Shown: piece by piece, positions 33,715 through 42,378 of the stretch | Numbering within the stretch: the stretch's first letter is position 1 | How the letters are laid out: every line of letters starts with the position of its first letter | From: Candidatus Rokuibacteriota bacterium | GTDB taxonomy: Bacteria; Methylomirabilota; Methylomirabilia; Rokubacteriales; CSP1-6 | NCBI GenBank assembly: GCA_023248995.1 | Contig: JAHFDN010000001.1 | Location: 124,001-188,000, forward strand | DNA: 64,000 nucleotides | Direction of reading: 5' to 3' | The notes under the pieces: generated by a model | Seen by the model: the letters and a program-made list of their open reading frames with translations, nothing else | What the model was told of the DNA's origin: nothing | Database searches by the model: none | Made by a program: the position numbers and the translations under genes

Positions 33715-35497
33715 AGAGCGACTCGATCACGTGGCGGTATTTGTCCGCCACGATCTTCCGCTTCACTTTCAGCGTCGGGGTCAGCTCGCCGCCGTCCTGC
33801 GTGAAGTCTTCCGGGAGCACCGCGAACTTCTTGATCTTCGCGTAGGAGGGGAGCGCAGCGTTCTTCTCCTCGACGATCCGCGAGACACGCCCCAGGACTT
33901 TGGGATGCGTCGCGAGGGAGGGCAGGTTGCTGGCGAGGATTCCCTGCGCGGTCGCGAAGTTCCTCAGCTCCTCCGGATTCAGCGTCATCAGAGCGACCGG
34001 ATATGGCCGCCGGTCACCGTACACCATAACCTGACTGATGAAGGGGTCACTCTTCAGGAGGTTCTCGATGTTCTGGGGCGCGACGTTCATCCCGCCGGCA
34101 GTGACGATCAGGTCTTTTTTCCTGTCTGTGATGAACAAGAAACCCTCCTCGTCGAGTCGGCCGATGTCGCCCGTGTGGAACCATCCGCTCGGCTCGAAGA
34201 CCTCCGAGGTCGCCTCGTGGTTCTTGAAGTAGCCTCGCGTCGCCACGTTGGGGCCGCGGGCCAGGATCTCGCCGTCGGGGGCGATCTGGAGCTCCACGCC
34301 GGGAATCGCGCGCCCGACCGAGCCGAACTTGAAGGCATCGGGATGGTTGGCCGCGAGGATCGGACAGGTCTCGGTGAGCCCATAGCCTTCGAGGACCAGA
34401 ATCCCGGCGGCGTGGAAGAATTCGGCGATCTCTTTGGCAAGCGGCGCCCCACCCGAAAAGCAGAAGCGGAGACGACCGCCGAGAGCCCGATGCAGCTTCG
34501 AGAAGACCAGCCGGTGCGCCAAGCGATGCTTCAAGGCGAGGCCCCCCGGAATCGGCTGGCGGGCCTGCTGGCGCTGGCTCACCTGGCGTCCCACGCCGAT
34601 CGCCCAATAGAAGAGGTTCCTCTTGAGGGGGGAGCCCGCTTCGACCCCGGCCAGGATCTTCGCGTACACCTTCTCGAAGACGCGCGGGACGCTGCAGATG
34701 AAATCCGGGCGCACCTCGCGGAGGTTCTCCCCCACCTTGTCCAGGTTCTCGGCGAAGGCCGTGGTCAGGCCGCGGTGGATCCCCATGAACGCTTCGAAGC
34801 GGGCGAAGGCGTGAGCCAGCGGGAGGAAGAGCAGATGCTCGTCCCCCGGCGCGATCCGCGTACTCTCTGCCGCCGCCCGAAGGGCCGCCATGTGGTTTCC
34901 GTGAGTCTGGACCACTCCCTTGGGGGGGCCGGTCGTCCCGGACGTGTAGACGATGGTGGCGACGTCGTCCGGATCGGTGGAGGCCACGCGATCCGCCAGG
35001 ATGCTCGAGAGACGCTCCCGGCTGTCCCGACCCAGCCGACGCAGCTCGTCCCAGGTGAGCACGGAGCGCTCCTGCCCCGCGTATTCCCGGATCACGACGA
35101 TCTGCTCGAGGCCGCCCATCTTCCCCCGGGCCTCGAGGGCCTTGGCGAGTTGCTCCGCGTCCTCGACGATGAGCGTCTTGGCCCCCGAGTCGCTCACGAT
35201 ATAGGCGAGCTGCTCCGGCGTGTAGGTCGGATAGACAGGAACCGTCGCGCAGCCCGCGGAGAAAATACCGAAGTCCGCCTGCACCCACTCCGGCCCGCTT
35301 GCCGCCAGAAGCGCCACGAGCTCCCCCTTCTGCCGACCCAGCGCCAGAAGTCCCAGGGCGATCTCTTCCACGGCCCCCCCCAGCTGGCGCCATGAGAGTG
35401 TCCGCCACTCTCCGGCGCGCTTCACGCGCTGGGCGGGGCCATCGCCACCCGTCTCGACCCGGGTCCAAAAGAGCCGGGCCAGGCTCTCCCCCCCCAT
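33707..35497 (-). CDS. long-chain acyl-CoA synthetase (AMP-forming)
   Basis: 596 residues, FadD/FACL type. ATP-binding motif IVYTSGTTGPPKGVVQTHGN, the loop VLEGYGLTETCPILAANHP and the adenylation motif GWFHTGDIGRLDEEGFLFITDRKKDLIV are all intact, and the lysine region near the end reads DFTQDGGELTPTLKVKRK. The tail WRTLSW and LALGRQKGELVALLAASGPE at the start match eukaryote-like long-chain synthetases. Membrane-associated fatty-acid activation is expected. First gene of the synthetase-SDR-dehydrogenase run; its upstream region faces the phasin gene. Confidence 0.94.
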   Translation of the reverse strand: MGGESLARLFWTRVETGGDGPAQRVKRAGEWRTLSWRQLGGAVEEIALGLLALGRQKGELVALLAASGPEWVQADFGIFSAGCATVPVYPTYTPEQLAYIVSDSGAKTLIVEDAEQLAKALEARGKMGGLEQIVVIREYAGQERSVLTWDELRRLGRDSRERLSSILADRVASTDPDDVATIVYTSGTTGPPKGVVQTHGNHMAALRAAAESTRIAPGDEHLLFLPLAHAFARFEAFMGIHRGLTTAFAENLDKVGENLREVRPDFICSVPRVFEKVYAKILAGVEAGSPLKRNLFYWAIGVGRQVSQRQQARQPIPGGLALKHRLAHRLVFSKLHRALGGRLRFCFSGGAPLAKEIAEFFHAAGILVLEGYGLTETCPILAANHPDAFKFGSVGRAIPGVELQIAPDGEILARGPNVATRGYFKNHEATSEVFEPSGWFHTGDIGRLDEEGFLFITDRKKDLIVTAGGMNVAPQNIENLLKSDPFISQVMVYGDRRPYPVALMTLNPEELRNFATAQGILASNLPSLATHPKVLGRVSRIVEEKNAALPSYAKIKKFAVLPEDFTQDGGELTPTLKVKRKIVADKYRHVIESLYA

Positions 35498-35584
35498 GGT
35501 GTCCTAAACTCCCCTCATTTCAATGGGTTAGCCGGCATCGCCTCACCATACCACGGGTTGCATAACGCACCGCACAAAAAACGC

Positions 35585-35613
35585 TTGACACACTATGCCG
35601 CACCGCGTTATCG
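35585..35613 (+). promoter_or_regulatory. predicted promoter of the phasin gene
   Basis: TTGACA (35585-35590), 17-base spacer, TTATCG (35608-35613), then AAAGGAGGTG before the ATG at 35646. The 148-base gap to the divergent acyl-CoA synthetase holds no other gene. Confidence 0.6.
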
Positions 35614-35645
35614 TCGTTCCACAACCTAAAAGGAGGTGCCACACC

Positions 35646-36098
35646 ATGGCAGCCACGAAAAAGACCGATGACATGTTCGCGCAGTTCACGGGCAAGGCCG
35701 GCGAGGCTCTGACCCTCTGGGCCGACGCCAACCAGAAAGTCCTCCAGGAGCTGGTGGATCTCTCCGCCGGCACGGCCAAGGAGAGCGTTCGGCTGTATGC
35801 GGAGCTACAGTCCTCCGCGGTCGCGGCGGTCAAGGCGAGCCAGGACTTCTTCCTCACTCAGCAGATCGAGTGGCCTGAGGTCCAGAAAGATCCCGTCGCC
35901 TGGTACCAGAAGAGCCTCCTCGACGGCCTCGAGGGAACCCAGAAGGCCTTCAAGATCGTGGAGGGCAACGCCCAGGCCATCACCCAGTCCGCCGAGCGGC
36001 TTCAGGCCCTGGCCGAGCAGACCGGCAAGGAGATCCAGCAGACCTTCGCCAGCCTCGGAACCAAAGTCAAGACGCTCTACACCCCGTCGAGCAACTAG
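35646..36098 (+). CDS. phaP: phasin (PHA granule-associated protein)
   Basis: 150 residues, amphipathic and helical without membrane segments. It contains the phasin-like regularities FAQFTGKAGEALTLWADANQ, ASQDFFLTQQ and TQKAFKIVEGNAQAITQSAE. Phasins coat polyhydroxyalkanoate granules. The assignment is supported by the neighbours: PhaR and PhaB-like genes immediately downstream, PhaE and PhaC 2 kb further. It has its own promoter and a strong ribosome site AAAGGAGGTG, fitting a protein needed in large amounts. Confidence 0.88.
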   Translation: MAATKKTDDMFAQFTGKAGEALTLWADANQKVLQELVDLSAGTAKESVRLYAELQSSAVAAVKASQDFFLTQQIEWPEVQKDPVAWYQKSLLDGLEGTQKAFKIVEGNAQAITQSAERLQALAEQTGKEIQQTFASLGTKVKTLYTPSSN

Positions 36099-36110
36099 GC
36101 GCGGCGCTTT

Positions 36111-36638
36111 TCAAGGCCGGCCCGGCGACCCGGGCCGGCCTTTGTCTTTCCCCTTCCCCTCGAGCCGCTCCTCCAGCGCCCTGAGCTTCTCCTTCAGCGC
36201 CGAGACCTCGTCCCGCAGGGCTTCGCCTTCCTCGCTCCCCTCCCGGCCCTGCCGGGCGCTCGATTCCGGTTCCCTGGCAGTCACCCATCCCGCGCGCGAG
36301 GCCCACTCCTTGAAGACACGGTCGGCTTCCCGCTGACTGGTGATGACCCCTTCCAGGCTGCTGCGGAGCGAGCGCTGAACAAAATCCTGCCACGCCTCGC
36401 CGTGCTTGATGAGCTGGTGGAGGAACGCCGTCGGGAGGGCGGCGCGGTGGGCCCGTTCGTTCTCCAGAATGATCTGCGCCAGGGTCACGGAGGTCAAATC
36501 CTCCCCGGTCGCGGCGTCGAGCACCCGAATCTCCCGCCCGGCGCGAATCATCTCTTCCAGTTCCTCGAGCGTGACGTAGCGGCTCTCCTCAGTGTCGTAG
36601 AGCTTCCGGTTGGAGTAGCGTTTGATCACGTAGGCCAT
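36111..36638 (-). CDS. phaR: polyhydroxyalkanoate synthesis repressor PhaR
   Basis: 175 residues. The N-terminal PHB_acc_N DNA-binding domain is unmistakable: VIKRYSNRKLYDTEESRYVT, then LEELEEMIRAG and RVLDAATGEDLTSVTLAQII. The C-terminus is a charged coiled coil (ALRDEVSALKEKLRALEERL). PhaR represses phasin and its own gene and is released when it binds nascent PHA granules. It is convergent with the phasin gene and divergent from the reductase, ideally placed to control both. Confidence 0.95.
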   Translation of the reverse strand: MAYVIKRYSNRKLYDTEESRYVTLEELEEMIRAGREIRVLDAATGEDLTSVTLAQIILENERAHRAALPTAFLHQLIKHGEAWQDFVQRSLRSSLEGVITSQREADRVFKEWASRAGWVTAREPESSARQGREGSEEGEALRDEVSALKEKLRALEERLEGKGKDKGRPGSPGRP

Positions 36639-36694
36639 GGCATGTCCGCGGACAGTTTAACACTCTGCGTCATTTTTGACAAGAAGCCCTCTGC

Positions 36695-36700
36695 TATACT
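36695..36700 (+). promoter_or_regulatory. -10 element close to the phaB-like start
   Basis: TATACT ends 10 bases before the ATG at 36711. A TTGACA is present at 36676-36681 but only 13 bases upstream, so the -35 is unclear. No Shine-Dalgarno site is present, suggesting a leaderless mRNA. The 72-base gap is shared with divergent phaR. Confidence 0.4.
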
Positions 36701-36710
36701 ACCGGCCGCC

Positions 36711-37454
36711 ATGAAGCTCAAGGGACGGACCGCACTCGTGACCGGGGGATCGCGTGGGATCGGCCGGGCGATCGCTGTCGCCCTGGCCGAGGAGGGAGCC
36801 GACCTGGCGCTCAATTACGTCTCGAGCGAGGCGGCGGCCCAGCACCTGGCGGAGGACATCAGGACACTCGGGCGCCGTGTGATCCTGGCCCGCGCCGATG
36901 TCAGCGATTACCCCGATACGTTCCGAATGGCCCAGGAGGTGCTCCAGGAGTTCGGCCACCTGGATATTCTCGTCAATAACGCCGGGATCAACTCCGACAA
37001 AACCTTCATCAAGATGGATCATGCCGCCTGGCGGAAGGTGCTGGCGATCAATCTCGATGGGGCGTTCAACTGCACGAAAGTCTTTATTGACCAGATGATC
37101 CAGCGCAACTTCGGCCGAGTCGTCAACATCACGTCCGTGATCGGCCAGATCGGAAACTTCGGCCAGGCCAACTACGCGGCGTCCAAGGCGGGACTGATGG
37201 CCTTCACGAAATCCCTGGCCAAAGAACTGGCCGGCAAGGGCGTCACCGTGAACGCGGTGGCCCCGGGGTTCATCGAAACCGAGATGGTGGGCGCGATCCC
37301 GGAAAAGGTGAAGCAGCGCCTCCTCGACCAGATCCCGCTCAAGCGCTTCGGCCGGGCCGACGAGGTGGGCCGGGCCGTCGTCTACCTCGTTTCCTCCGAC
37401 GGCGACTACGTGACGGGGGCGGAGCTCTCGATCAACGGCGGCCTCTTCATGTAG
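36711..37454 (+). CDS. 3-oxoacyl-ACP / acetoacetyl-CoA reductase (FabG/PhaB-like)
   Basis: 247 residues, classical SDR: VTGGSRGIGRAIAVALAEEG, NNAGI, NITSVIGQIGNFGQANYAAS with the Tyr-x3-Lys pair, and VAPGFIETEMVGAIP. The GGLFM ending is usual for FabG/PhaB. In this PHA cluster the likely role is NADPH-dependent reduction of acetoacetyl-CoA to (R)-3-hydroxybutyryl-CoA; FabG in fatty-acid synthesis cannot be excluded by sequence. Its 3' end overlaps the convergent hydratase gene by 8 bases. Confidence 0.93.
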   Translation: MKLKGRTALVTGGSRGIGRAIAVALAEEGADLALNYVSSEAAAQHLAEDIRTLGRRVILARADVSDYPDTFRMAQEVLQEFGHLDILVNNAGINSDKTFIKMDHAAWRKVLAINLDGAFNCTKVFIDQMIQRNFGRVVNITSVIGQIGNFGQANYAASKAGLMAFTKSLAKELAGKGVTVNAVAPGFIETEMVGAIPEKVKQRLLDQIPLKRFGRADEVGRAVVYLVSSDGDYVTGAELSINGGLFM

Positions 37455-38016
37455 GGCGACGGCCCGGACGACACGCCGCGAGCGCGGAAAAACTCAGCAT
37501 TGCCCAGACGGTCAGCGCCTGGGCCGCCCACGTCCACGGCTGAAGCGTCCAGAAGGTCATCGCGCCGGCCCCGCTTCTGTCCTCGGCGTAGAAGACCGAG
37601 CTCTTCGGGGGCAACACCCAGGCTTCGCCCCCTACCACCTCTTCCCCCTGCTGGTTCACGCAGACGGTCTTCAGCCGGACGCGGTTCCGCTCCCTGACGA
37701 TCTCGACCACCTCGACGCGCGCGGTGATCGTGTCTGCCGGCCTGACCGGCCGGAGAAAGCGGAGATCCTGCGTCACGTAGATGCTCCCCGGCCCGGGCAG
37801 GCGGGTGCCGATCACGGCCGAGATCAGCCCGGCCGTCCAGATCCCCGGGGCGATCGGTCCCCGAAACGGCGTCGTCGCCGCAAACGCGGGGTCGGAGTGA
37901 ACGGGGTTATAGTCGCCCACCGCGTCAACGAATTCGGCGATATCACCGTCGGAGGCCGTTCGCGAGATTTCCGCCCAATCGCCAACCGCCAGCTCGTCGA
38001 TGGCGCGTCCGATCAT
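37447..38016 (-). CDS. MaoC-like (R)-specific enoyl-CoA hydratase, PhaJ-like, with C-terminal hydrophobic tail
   Basis: 189 residues. Residues 1-140 form the hot-dog hydratase with the hydratase-2 motif FVDAVGDYNPVHSDPAFA; catalytic Asp35 and His40 fit PhaJ. It converts enoyl-CoA from beta-oxidation into (R)-3-hydroxyacyl-CoA for PHA synthesis. After the normal end (GEAWVLPPK) the frame continues for about 48 residues, with a hydrophobic segment TLQPWTWAAQALTVWAMLSFSALAAC, so it may be membrane-attached or the tail may be recent. It overlaps phaE by ATGA. Confidence 0.88.
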   Translation of the reverse strand: MIGRAIDELAVGDWAEISRTASDGDIAEFVDAVGDYNPVHSDPAFAATTPFRGPIAPGIWTAGLISAVIGTRLPGPGSIYVTQDLRFLRPVRPADTITARVEVVEIVRERNRVRLKTVCVNQQGEEVVGGEAWVLPPKSSVFYAEDRSGAGAMTFWTLQPWTWAAQALTVWAMLSFSALAACRPGRRPT

Positions 38017-38591
38017 TGGGCCGTCCTTTCCCGCGCGCGTCGCGCCGCAGCCGCTTCGTGATCTTCCAGAGCCTTGAAGAGGTCGTCCATCCGCGCCAGG
38101 AGCGCGGCCAGGCGATCCTCCACCCCCTCGACCCGCTCCTCAAGATCGACCATCTGCCGGGCGATCCCGACCACCTGGCGACGGGAGGGCACGCCGAGCG
38201 CCTGCAGTGTGGCCTCCGTGGACTCTTCAGCAATCTTCTTCGCCGGCCCCTGAGCGGAGAGCCACTGATCCAGGTACTTACCGAGGGCCTGGGCGAACGT
38301 CTCCGTCCCCATGGCCTGCTCGAGCACTTTGCCCCAGGCCGCGATCCACTGGTCCAGGAACTGCTTCCACTGCTTCAACGCGTCGGGCGTCGGCGGCGCC
38401 TGGGTCAGCAGCTGGCTCCAGCCCGTCATCTGGGCGTCCATGAACGGCCGCCAGAACGCGAACGGGTCGGGGGCCTGCGCCTGCCCGCCCTGGCCCAACT
38501 GGCCGACCAGCCTGGTCCAGGCCCGGGTCCCCTCCTCCATCTGCTTCTTCCAGAGATCGAAGAGCGCCTGGGTGCTCGCGTCGTCTGCCAT
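38013..38591 (-). CDS. phaE: class III PHA synthase subunit PhaE
   Basis: 192 residues, soluble, rich in Trp, Gln and Leu. It has the PhaE pattern: WKKQMEEGTRAWTRLVGQLG, FWRPFMDAQMTGWSQLL and the C-terminal LGVPSRRQVVGIARQMVDLE followed by a coiled coil. PhaE is the non-catalytic partner that activates PhaC in class III synthases. It lies 59 bases downstream of phaC with its own promoter and overlaps the hydratase gene. Shorter than PhaE of Allochromatium (about 350), as is common in these lineages. Confidence 0.88.
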   Translation of the reverse strand: MADDASTQALFDLWKKQMEEGTRAWTRLVGQLGQGGQAQAPDPFAFWRPFMDAQMTGWSQLLTQAPPTPDALKQWKQFLDQWIAAWGKVLEQAMGTETFAQALGKYLDQWLSAQGPAKKIAEESTEATLQALGVPSRRQVVGIARQMVDLEERVEGVEDRLAALLARMDDLFKALEDHEAAAARRARERTAQ

Positions 38592-38606
38592 AGCCTTACC
38601 TCTTCA

Positions 38607-38635
38607 ATCCTAGCGTCTGTGACGCCGCGCGTCAA
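38607..38635 (-). promoter_or_regulatory. predicted promoter of phaE-hydratase
   Basis: Minus strand TTGACG (38630-38635), 17-base spacer, TAGGAT (38607-38612), then AGAGGT before the phaE ATG. The -35 overlaps a perfect hairpin TGACGC-CGC-GCGTCA (38620-38634), a possible operator or phaC 3' hairpin. Confidence 0.6.
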
Positions 38636-38650
38636 TACTCTTTTCGACCC

Positions 38651-39748
38651 TCAGGAGCGCGCTCCCAGCCACCCGGAGACTTTGGGCCAGCAGTGGATCG
38701 CGGCGCCGCGCCCGGCGATGAGGGAGATGTGGCCGCCGGGCAGCTCCACGTATTCCTTGTCCGTGCTCCCCACGGCGTCGATCAGGGCCCTGACGCACGC
38801 GGGGGGCGCGATGTAGTCCTCCTTCGCCCCTACCACGAAGACAGGGCAGCGGATCTCCGCCAGGCGGACCGCGCTGCCGTCGATCCTCAGCTCCCCTCGG
38901 ATCATGCGGTTCTCCTGGTAGAACTCCTTCGCCCACTGGCGGAAGAACTCGCCCGGGAAGGCCACATAGTCGTTGGCCCACTTGTTGAGGGCCCGGAAGC
39001 CCTCCACGTAGTCGTCGCTCCAGAGGTTCCACCAGAGATTCAAGCCCGTGGTGAGGTCCATCGTGGGCTTCAGGAGCTTGAAGCCGACCCTGACCAGATC
39101 GGCCGGGATCTCCCCGAGCGTGTCCACGAACTTGTCCACGTCGAAGTACTTGCGGTCCAGCCACTGGCCGAACAGCCCGGCGCTGGCAAAGTCGAAGGGG
39201 CCGGCCATGTTAACGAAGTTCTTCACGCGAACCTCGGGGTGCGTGGCGATGAAACACGCCGCGAGCGGCCCTCCCATGCAGTAGCCGATGACGCTGAGCT
39301 CCGGAGCCCCGGAGCTCTCCAGCACCTTCCGAACCATCCGCGGGAGGATCCGCGCCACCGTGTCCTCGAGCGTCAGCGTGTTGTCCTCGGGGCCGAATAC
39401 CCCCCAATCCAGGAGGTAGAAATCGAACCCCTTCCCGGTCATGTACTCCACGAAGCTCCCCTTCGGCAACAGGTCGAAGATATACGGACGGCTGATCCCC
39501 AGGTTCGGGACGAACAGGACGGGGGTCCGGTACTTCCGATCGGACTCGTAGCGGTAGAGAATGGATTTGTTCTTCCGGTAGACCACCTGGCGCGGCGTCG
39601 GGCCCACCACGGGCTCTTTCGGATGCAGCAGGAGCTCGGCGAAGTTCTTCATACGGCGCGCGTTCCGCTCCACCTCTTCCTGCCACTGGCCCGTCACCTG
39701 CGCCTCCCCGGGCGTTTCTCCCCTCGCCATCGCGAAGCGGTCTGCCAT
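38651..39748 (-). CDS. phaC: class III polyhydroxyalkanoate synthase subunit PhaC
   Basis: 365 residues, the short class III type. The alpha/beta hydrolase core has the synthase lipase-like box GYCMGG with nucleophile Cys157, Asp311 in VGAKEDYIAPP and His340 in LPGGHISLI. Upstream, PVLFVPNLGISRPYIFDLLP is the family signature. It polymerises (R)-3-hydroxyacyl-CoA into PHA with PhaE. The ATG at 39748 overlaps the CoA-transferase stop by one base (TGATG), so synthase and CoA-transferases are cotranscribed; longer upstream reading is inside that gene. Confidence 0.97.
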   Translation of the reverse strand: MADRFAMARGETPGEAQVTGQWQEEVERNARRMKNFAELLLHPKEPVVGPTPRQVVYRKNKSILYRYESDRKYRTPVLFVPNLGISRPYIFDLLPKGSFVEYMTGKGFDFYLLDWGVFGPEDNTLTLEDTVARILPRMVRKVLESSGAPELSVIGYCMGGPLAACFIATHPEVRVKNFVNMAGPFDFASAGLFGQWLDRKYFDVDKFVDTLGEIPADLVRVGFKLLKPTMDLTTGLNLWWNLWSDDYVEGFRALNKWANDYVAFPGEFFRQWAKEFYQENRMIRGELRIDGSAVRLAEIRCPVFVVGAKEDYIAPPACVRALIDAVGSTDKEYVELPGGHISLIAGRGAAIHCWPKVSGWLGARS

Positions 39749-41034
39749 CAGAGCACCCCCTGGTCCCCAAGCTCGGCCAGGCGTTCCGGGCCGAAGCCGA
39801 AATACTTCCTGTACACATGCGCGTTGTGAAAGCCGACCGGCCGGCACGCCCACGTGAGGCGGGGCGGCGTCCGGGTCATGCGCCAGGCCGGCATCTGAAG
39901 CAACAGCTCGCCGTACAACGGATCCCTCACCTTCTTGAAGCAGCCCCGCTCCCACCAATGGCCTTCCTCCAGCACGCGCGTGGGCGGATTCATCGGGCCG
40001 AACACGATGATCCCTGGACCGGGATCGGCCATCACTTTTTCTAGTATCTCATCCGCGGTGAGCGTGATGGACCATTTTTCGATCTCCTGCCGCAGGAGGA
40101 TCTCGTGCTCCGGATGCGTCCGCTGGATGGTCGTGCTGAAGCGGGAATCCTTGGCCAGCTCCGGCCGGCCCATCACGCGGCAGATCGCCTGAAAGTTCGG
40201 ATCCGTGTAGCCCGCGATGAAGGCGTAGCCGTCCTTGACCCGGACGAACGTATACGGAAAGACAGCCAGCTCGTAGAGCCCCATCCGCCCCCTCACTTGC
40301 CCCGTCGCGTGATAGAGGAGCACCGTGTACTCCATGTATCGCAAGAGCGCCTCCACGCCGGACACGTCGATCATCTGCCCCCGCCCCGAGCTCTCCCGCC
40401 AGTGAAGCGCCGCGAGGACGCCGAGCGTGGCCCAGGCAGCCTGGGCATAGGCGCTGACCCAGCTCCCCACGCGGATCGGCGGCCCGTCGGGGTCGCCGGT
40501 GACGTGCATGAGGCCCGACAGCGCCTGGTCGGTCAGGTCGTACTCGGCCGCTTGTCTCGGTGCGTCGGGACCGAACTGCCCATAGGCCGAACATGCGACG
40601 TACACGAGGCGCGGGTTCATCCGGGCCAGCTGCCGGTAGCCGAGGCCGAGGCCGTCGAGGTACCCCGGTCGAAATCCTTCGACCAGGACATCAGCCCGCG
40701 CGGCCAGCCCTTTGAGCAGTCTTCGACCCGACGGTTTGCCCAGGTTCAGCGTGACGCAGTACTTGTTCCGCGCCTCGGCGACGAACGCGAGACCCGTGCC
40801 GTTGACCGTGGCGTCGGCCGGTCCCCAGCGGCGAACCGGGTCCCCTCCGGGTGGCTCGACTTTGATCACCTCTGCCCCGAGCTCCGCCAGGTACGTCCCG
40901 CAGAGAAAGGCGCCGTAGTGCCCCTGGGAGACGTCGAGCACGACGAGGTCGTCGAGTGCCTCAGGCTTCTCCGAGACCCGGGCGGGATCCTCCTCAGCCC
41001 GGATCCAGTCGTACCAGGGGACTGGTCCGCTCAC
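39748..41034 (-). CDS. CaiB/BaiF (class III) CoA-transferase
   Basis: 428 residues. It starts at a GTG overlapping the stop of the preceding CoA-transferase (GTGA). Family marks: LVVLDVSQGHYGAFLCGTYL, AELGAEVIKVEPPGGDPVRR, LNLGKPSGRRLLKGLAARAD and the catalytic-aspartate region AAEYDLTDQALSGLMHVTG. It moves CoA between organic acids; this subgroup includes succinyl-CoA-dependent and aromatic or branched-acid enzymes. Together with the next gene it could form a heterodimer or two isozymes. Substrate unknown. Confidence 0.92.
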   Translation of the reverse strand: MSGPVPWYDWIRAEEDPARVSEKPEALDDLVVLDVSQGHYGAFLCGTYLAELGAEVIKVEPPGGDPVRRWGPADATVNGTGLAFVAEARNKYCVTLNLGKPSGRRLLKGLAARADVLVEGFRPGYLDGLGLGYRQLARMNPRLVYVACSAYGQFGPDAPRQAAEYDLTDQALSGLMHVTGDPDGPPIRVGSWVSAYAQAAWATLGVLAALHWRESSGRGQMIDVSGVEALLRYMEYTVLLYHATGQVRGRMGLYELAVFPYTFVRVKDGYAFIAGYTDPNFQAICRVMGRPELAKDSRFSTTIQRTHPEHEILLRQEIEKWSITLTADEILEKVMADPGPGIIVFGPMNPPTRVLEEGHWWERGCFKKVRDPLYGELLLQMPAWRMTRTPPRLTWACRPVGFHNAHVYRKYFGFGPERLAELGDQGVL

Positions 41035-42365
41035 AGCAGAGACCCCTCCCCTTGCCAGCCGTCTGGCGGCTTGGGGCCGACCCGGTCCGCCCACTTCCCC
41101 ACGACCCCTTCCACCGCGAGCGCCTGGATCTCCTCGTCCGAGAGGCCGAGGATCTTTTTCAAGACGAACTCGTTGTGAAAGCCCACAGGCTTGCCGGCCC
41201 ACTTGATCCGGGCTGGGGTGGCGGAGAGCTTGGGTGCCGGGCCGTACTCCACCATGGTGCCGTACACAGGATCCTCGTACTCCCACACCGACCGCCGCGC
41301 GCGGAGGTGCTGGCTCTCGTAGTGGTCTTTCCCCGTCATCACCCGGCCTACCGGGACGCCGAAGCGGCGCGCCGCGCTGTCGATCGCGCGCCGCGTCCGC
41401 TTCTCGCACCAGGCCCGGATCGCGCCGTCGAGGGCATCGGCGCTCTCCGGCTTCCTTCGGGATTCGACGCCGCGAAAGCGCCGGTCTCGCGCCCAGGCGG
41501 TCTTCCCAAGCATCCGGAGCAATCCGCGAAACTCGGCGTCGCTTCCCGCCACGAGGGCCACGAACCCGTCCTTGCATGGGTAGACGCCCGAGGGGGAGAA
41601 GACCGGGTCGCGGTTGCCGATCCTCGGCCGGTCCCGCTTGGTCACCCCCGCGTAGAGCCAGGTCCAGTCCATGGCCCGGAGCAGCCCTTCGCACTGGGCC
41701 ATCTCCACGAACTGCCCCTCCCCCGTCCGGTCGCGCCAGCGGAGCGCCGCCAGCGCGCCGACGGCCGACATTGACGCGCCGTACCAGTCCCCGATGTAGT
41801 TGCCGATCTTCGTGGGGTGCTCCCCCGGCGTGCCGGTGATGGCGGTGAGCCCGGACACGGCTTGGGCGAGGCCGTCATAGGAGGCGCGCCCGCGCGCGAA
41901 CGGGCCCCACTGACCAAAGCCCGTGTTCGCCACGTAGATCAGGCGCGGGTTCACCTCGCGCAGCTGGCGGTAGCCGATGCCGAACCTCTCCTCGCACGTC
42001 CCGGCCCGGAAGTTTTCGATCACGACGTCCGACCGGGCGGCGAGCTTCCGGATCAGCGCCTGGCCGGCCGGCTTGTGCATGTCGATCCCGACGTGGTACT
42101 TGGAGTGGTTTTGGGGGAAAAAAGCCAGGGAGACGTTCTTCCAGAAGAACGAGGCGCCGCCGAGGATCCGCGTCACATCCCCCTGCCCCGGCAACTCGAC
42201 CTTGATGACCTCCGCCCCCAGCTCTCCCAGGAAGTCCGCGGTCGCGGGGCCGAAGATGATGACCGACAGGTCCAGGACGCGAATACCGTTGAGGGCCTCG
42301 GGCTTGGCGTGGATCTGGGCCGGGTCAAAAAGCCGCTGCGCCCACCGGAAATACTCGCGGCGCAT
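41031..42365 (-). CDS. CaiB/BaiF (class III) CoA-transferase
   Basis: 444 residues, paralogue of the downstream gene. RVLDLSVIIFGPATADFLGE, LGAEVIKVELPGQGDVTRIL, VVIENFRAGTCEERFGIGY and ASYDGLAQAVSGLTAITGTP (catalytic Asp) are all present. A 27-residue N-terminal lead (YFRWAQRLFDPAQI) precedes the normal start, as in alpha-methylacyl-CoA racemase/benzylsuccinate-type members. It follows the SCP2 gene by 13 bases; the order SDR, SCP2, CoA-transferase pair, phaC suggests one long acyl-CoA operon. Confidence 0.92.
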   Translation of the reverse strand: MRREYFRWAQRLFDPAQIHAKPEALNGIRVLDLSVIIFGPATADFLGELGAEVIKVELPGQGDVTRILGGASFFWKNVSLAFFPQNHSKYHVGIDMHKPAGQALIRKLAARSDVVIENFRAGTCEERFGIGYRQLREVNPRLIYVANTGFGQWGPFARGRASYDGLAQAVSGLTAITGTPGEHPTKIGNYIGDWYGASMSAVGALAALRWRDRTGEGQFVEMAQCEGLLRAMDWTWLYAGVTKRDRPRIGNRDPVFSPSGVYPCKDGFVALVAGSDAEFRGLLRMLGKTAWARDRRFRGVESRRKPESADALDGAIRAWCEKRTRRAIDSAARRFGVPVGRVMTGKDHYESQHLRARRSVWEYEDPVYGTMVEYGPAPKLSATPARIKWAGKPVGFHNEFVLKKILGLSDEEIQALAVEGVVGKWADRVGPKPPDGWQGEGSLL

Positions 42366-42378
42366 GTCCGCGCGTCGC

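Noticed and set aside
36676-36700. TTGACA/TATACT as a normal promoter for the phaB-like gene
   Set aside because: Spacing is only 13 bases, too short for sigma70; only the -10 is kept as a feature.
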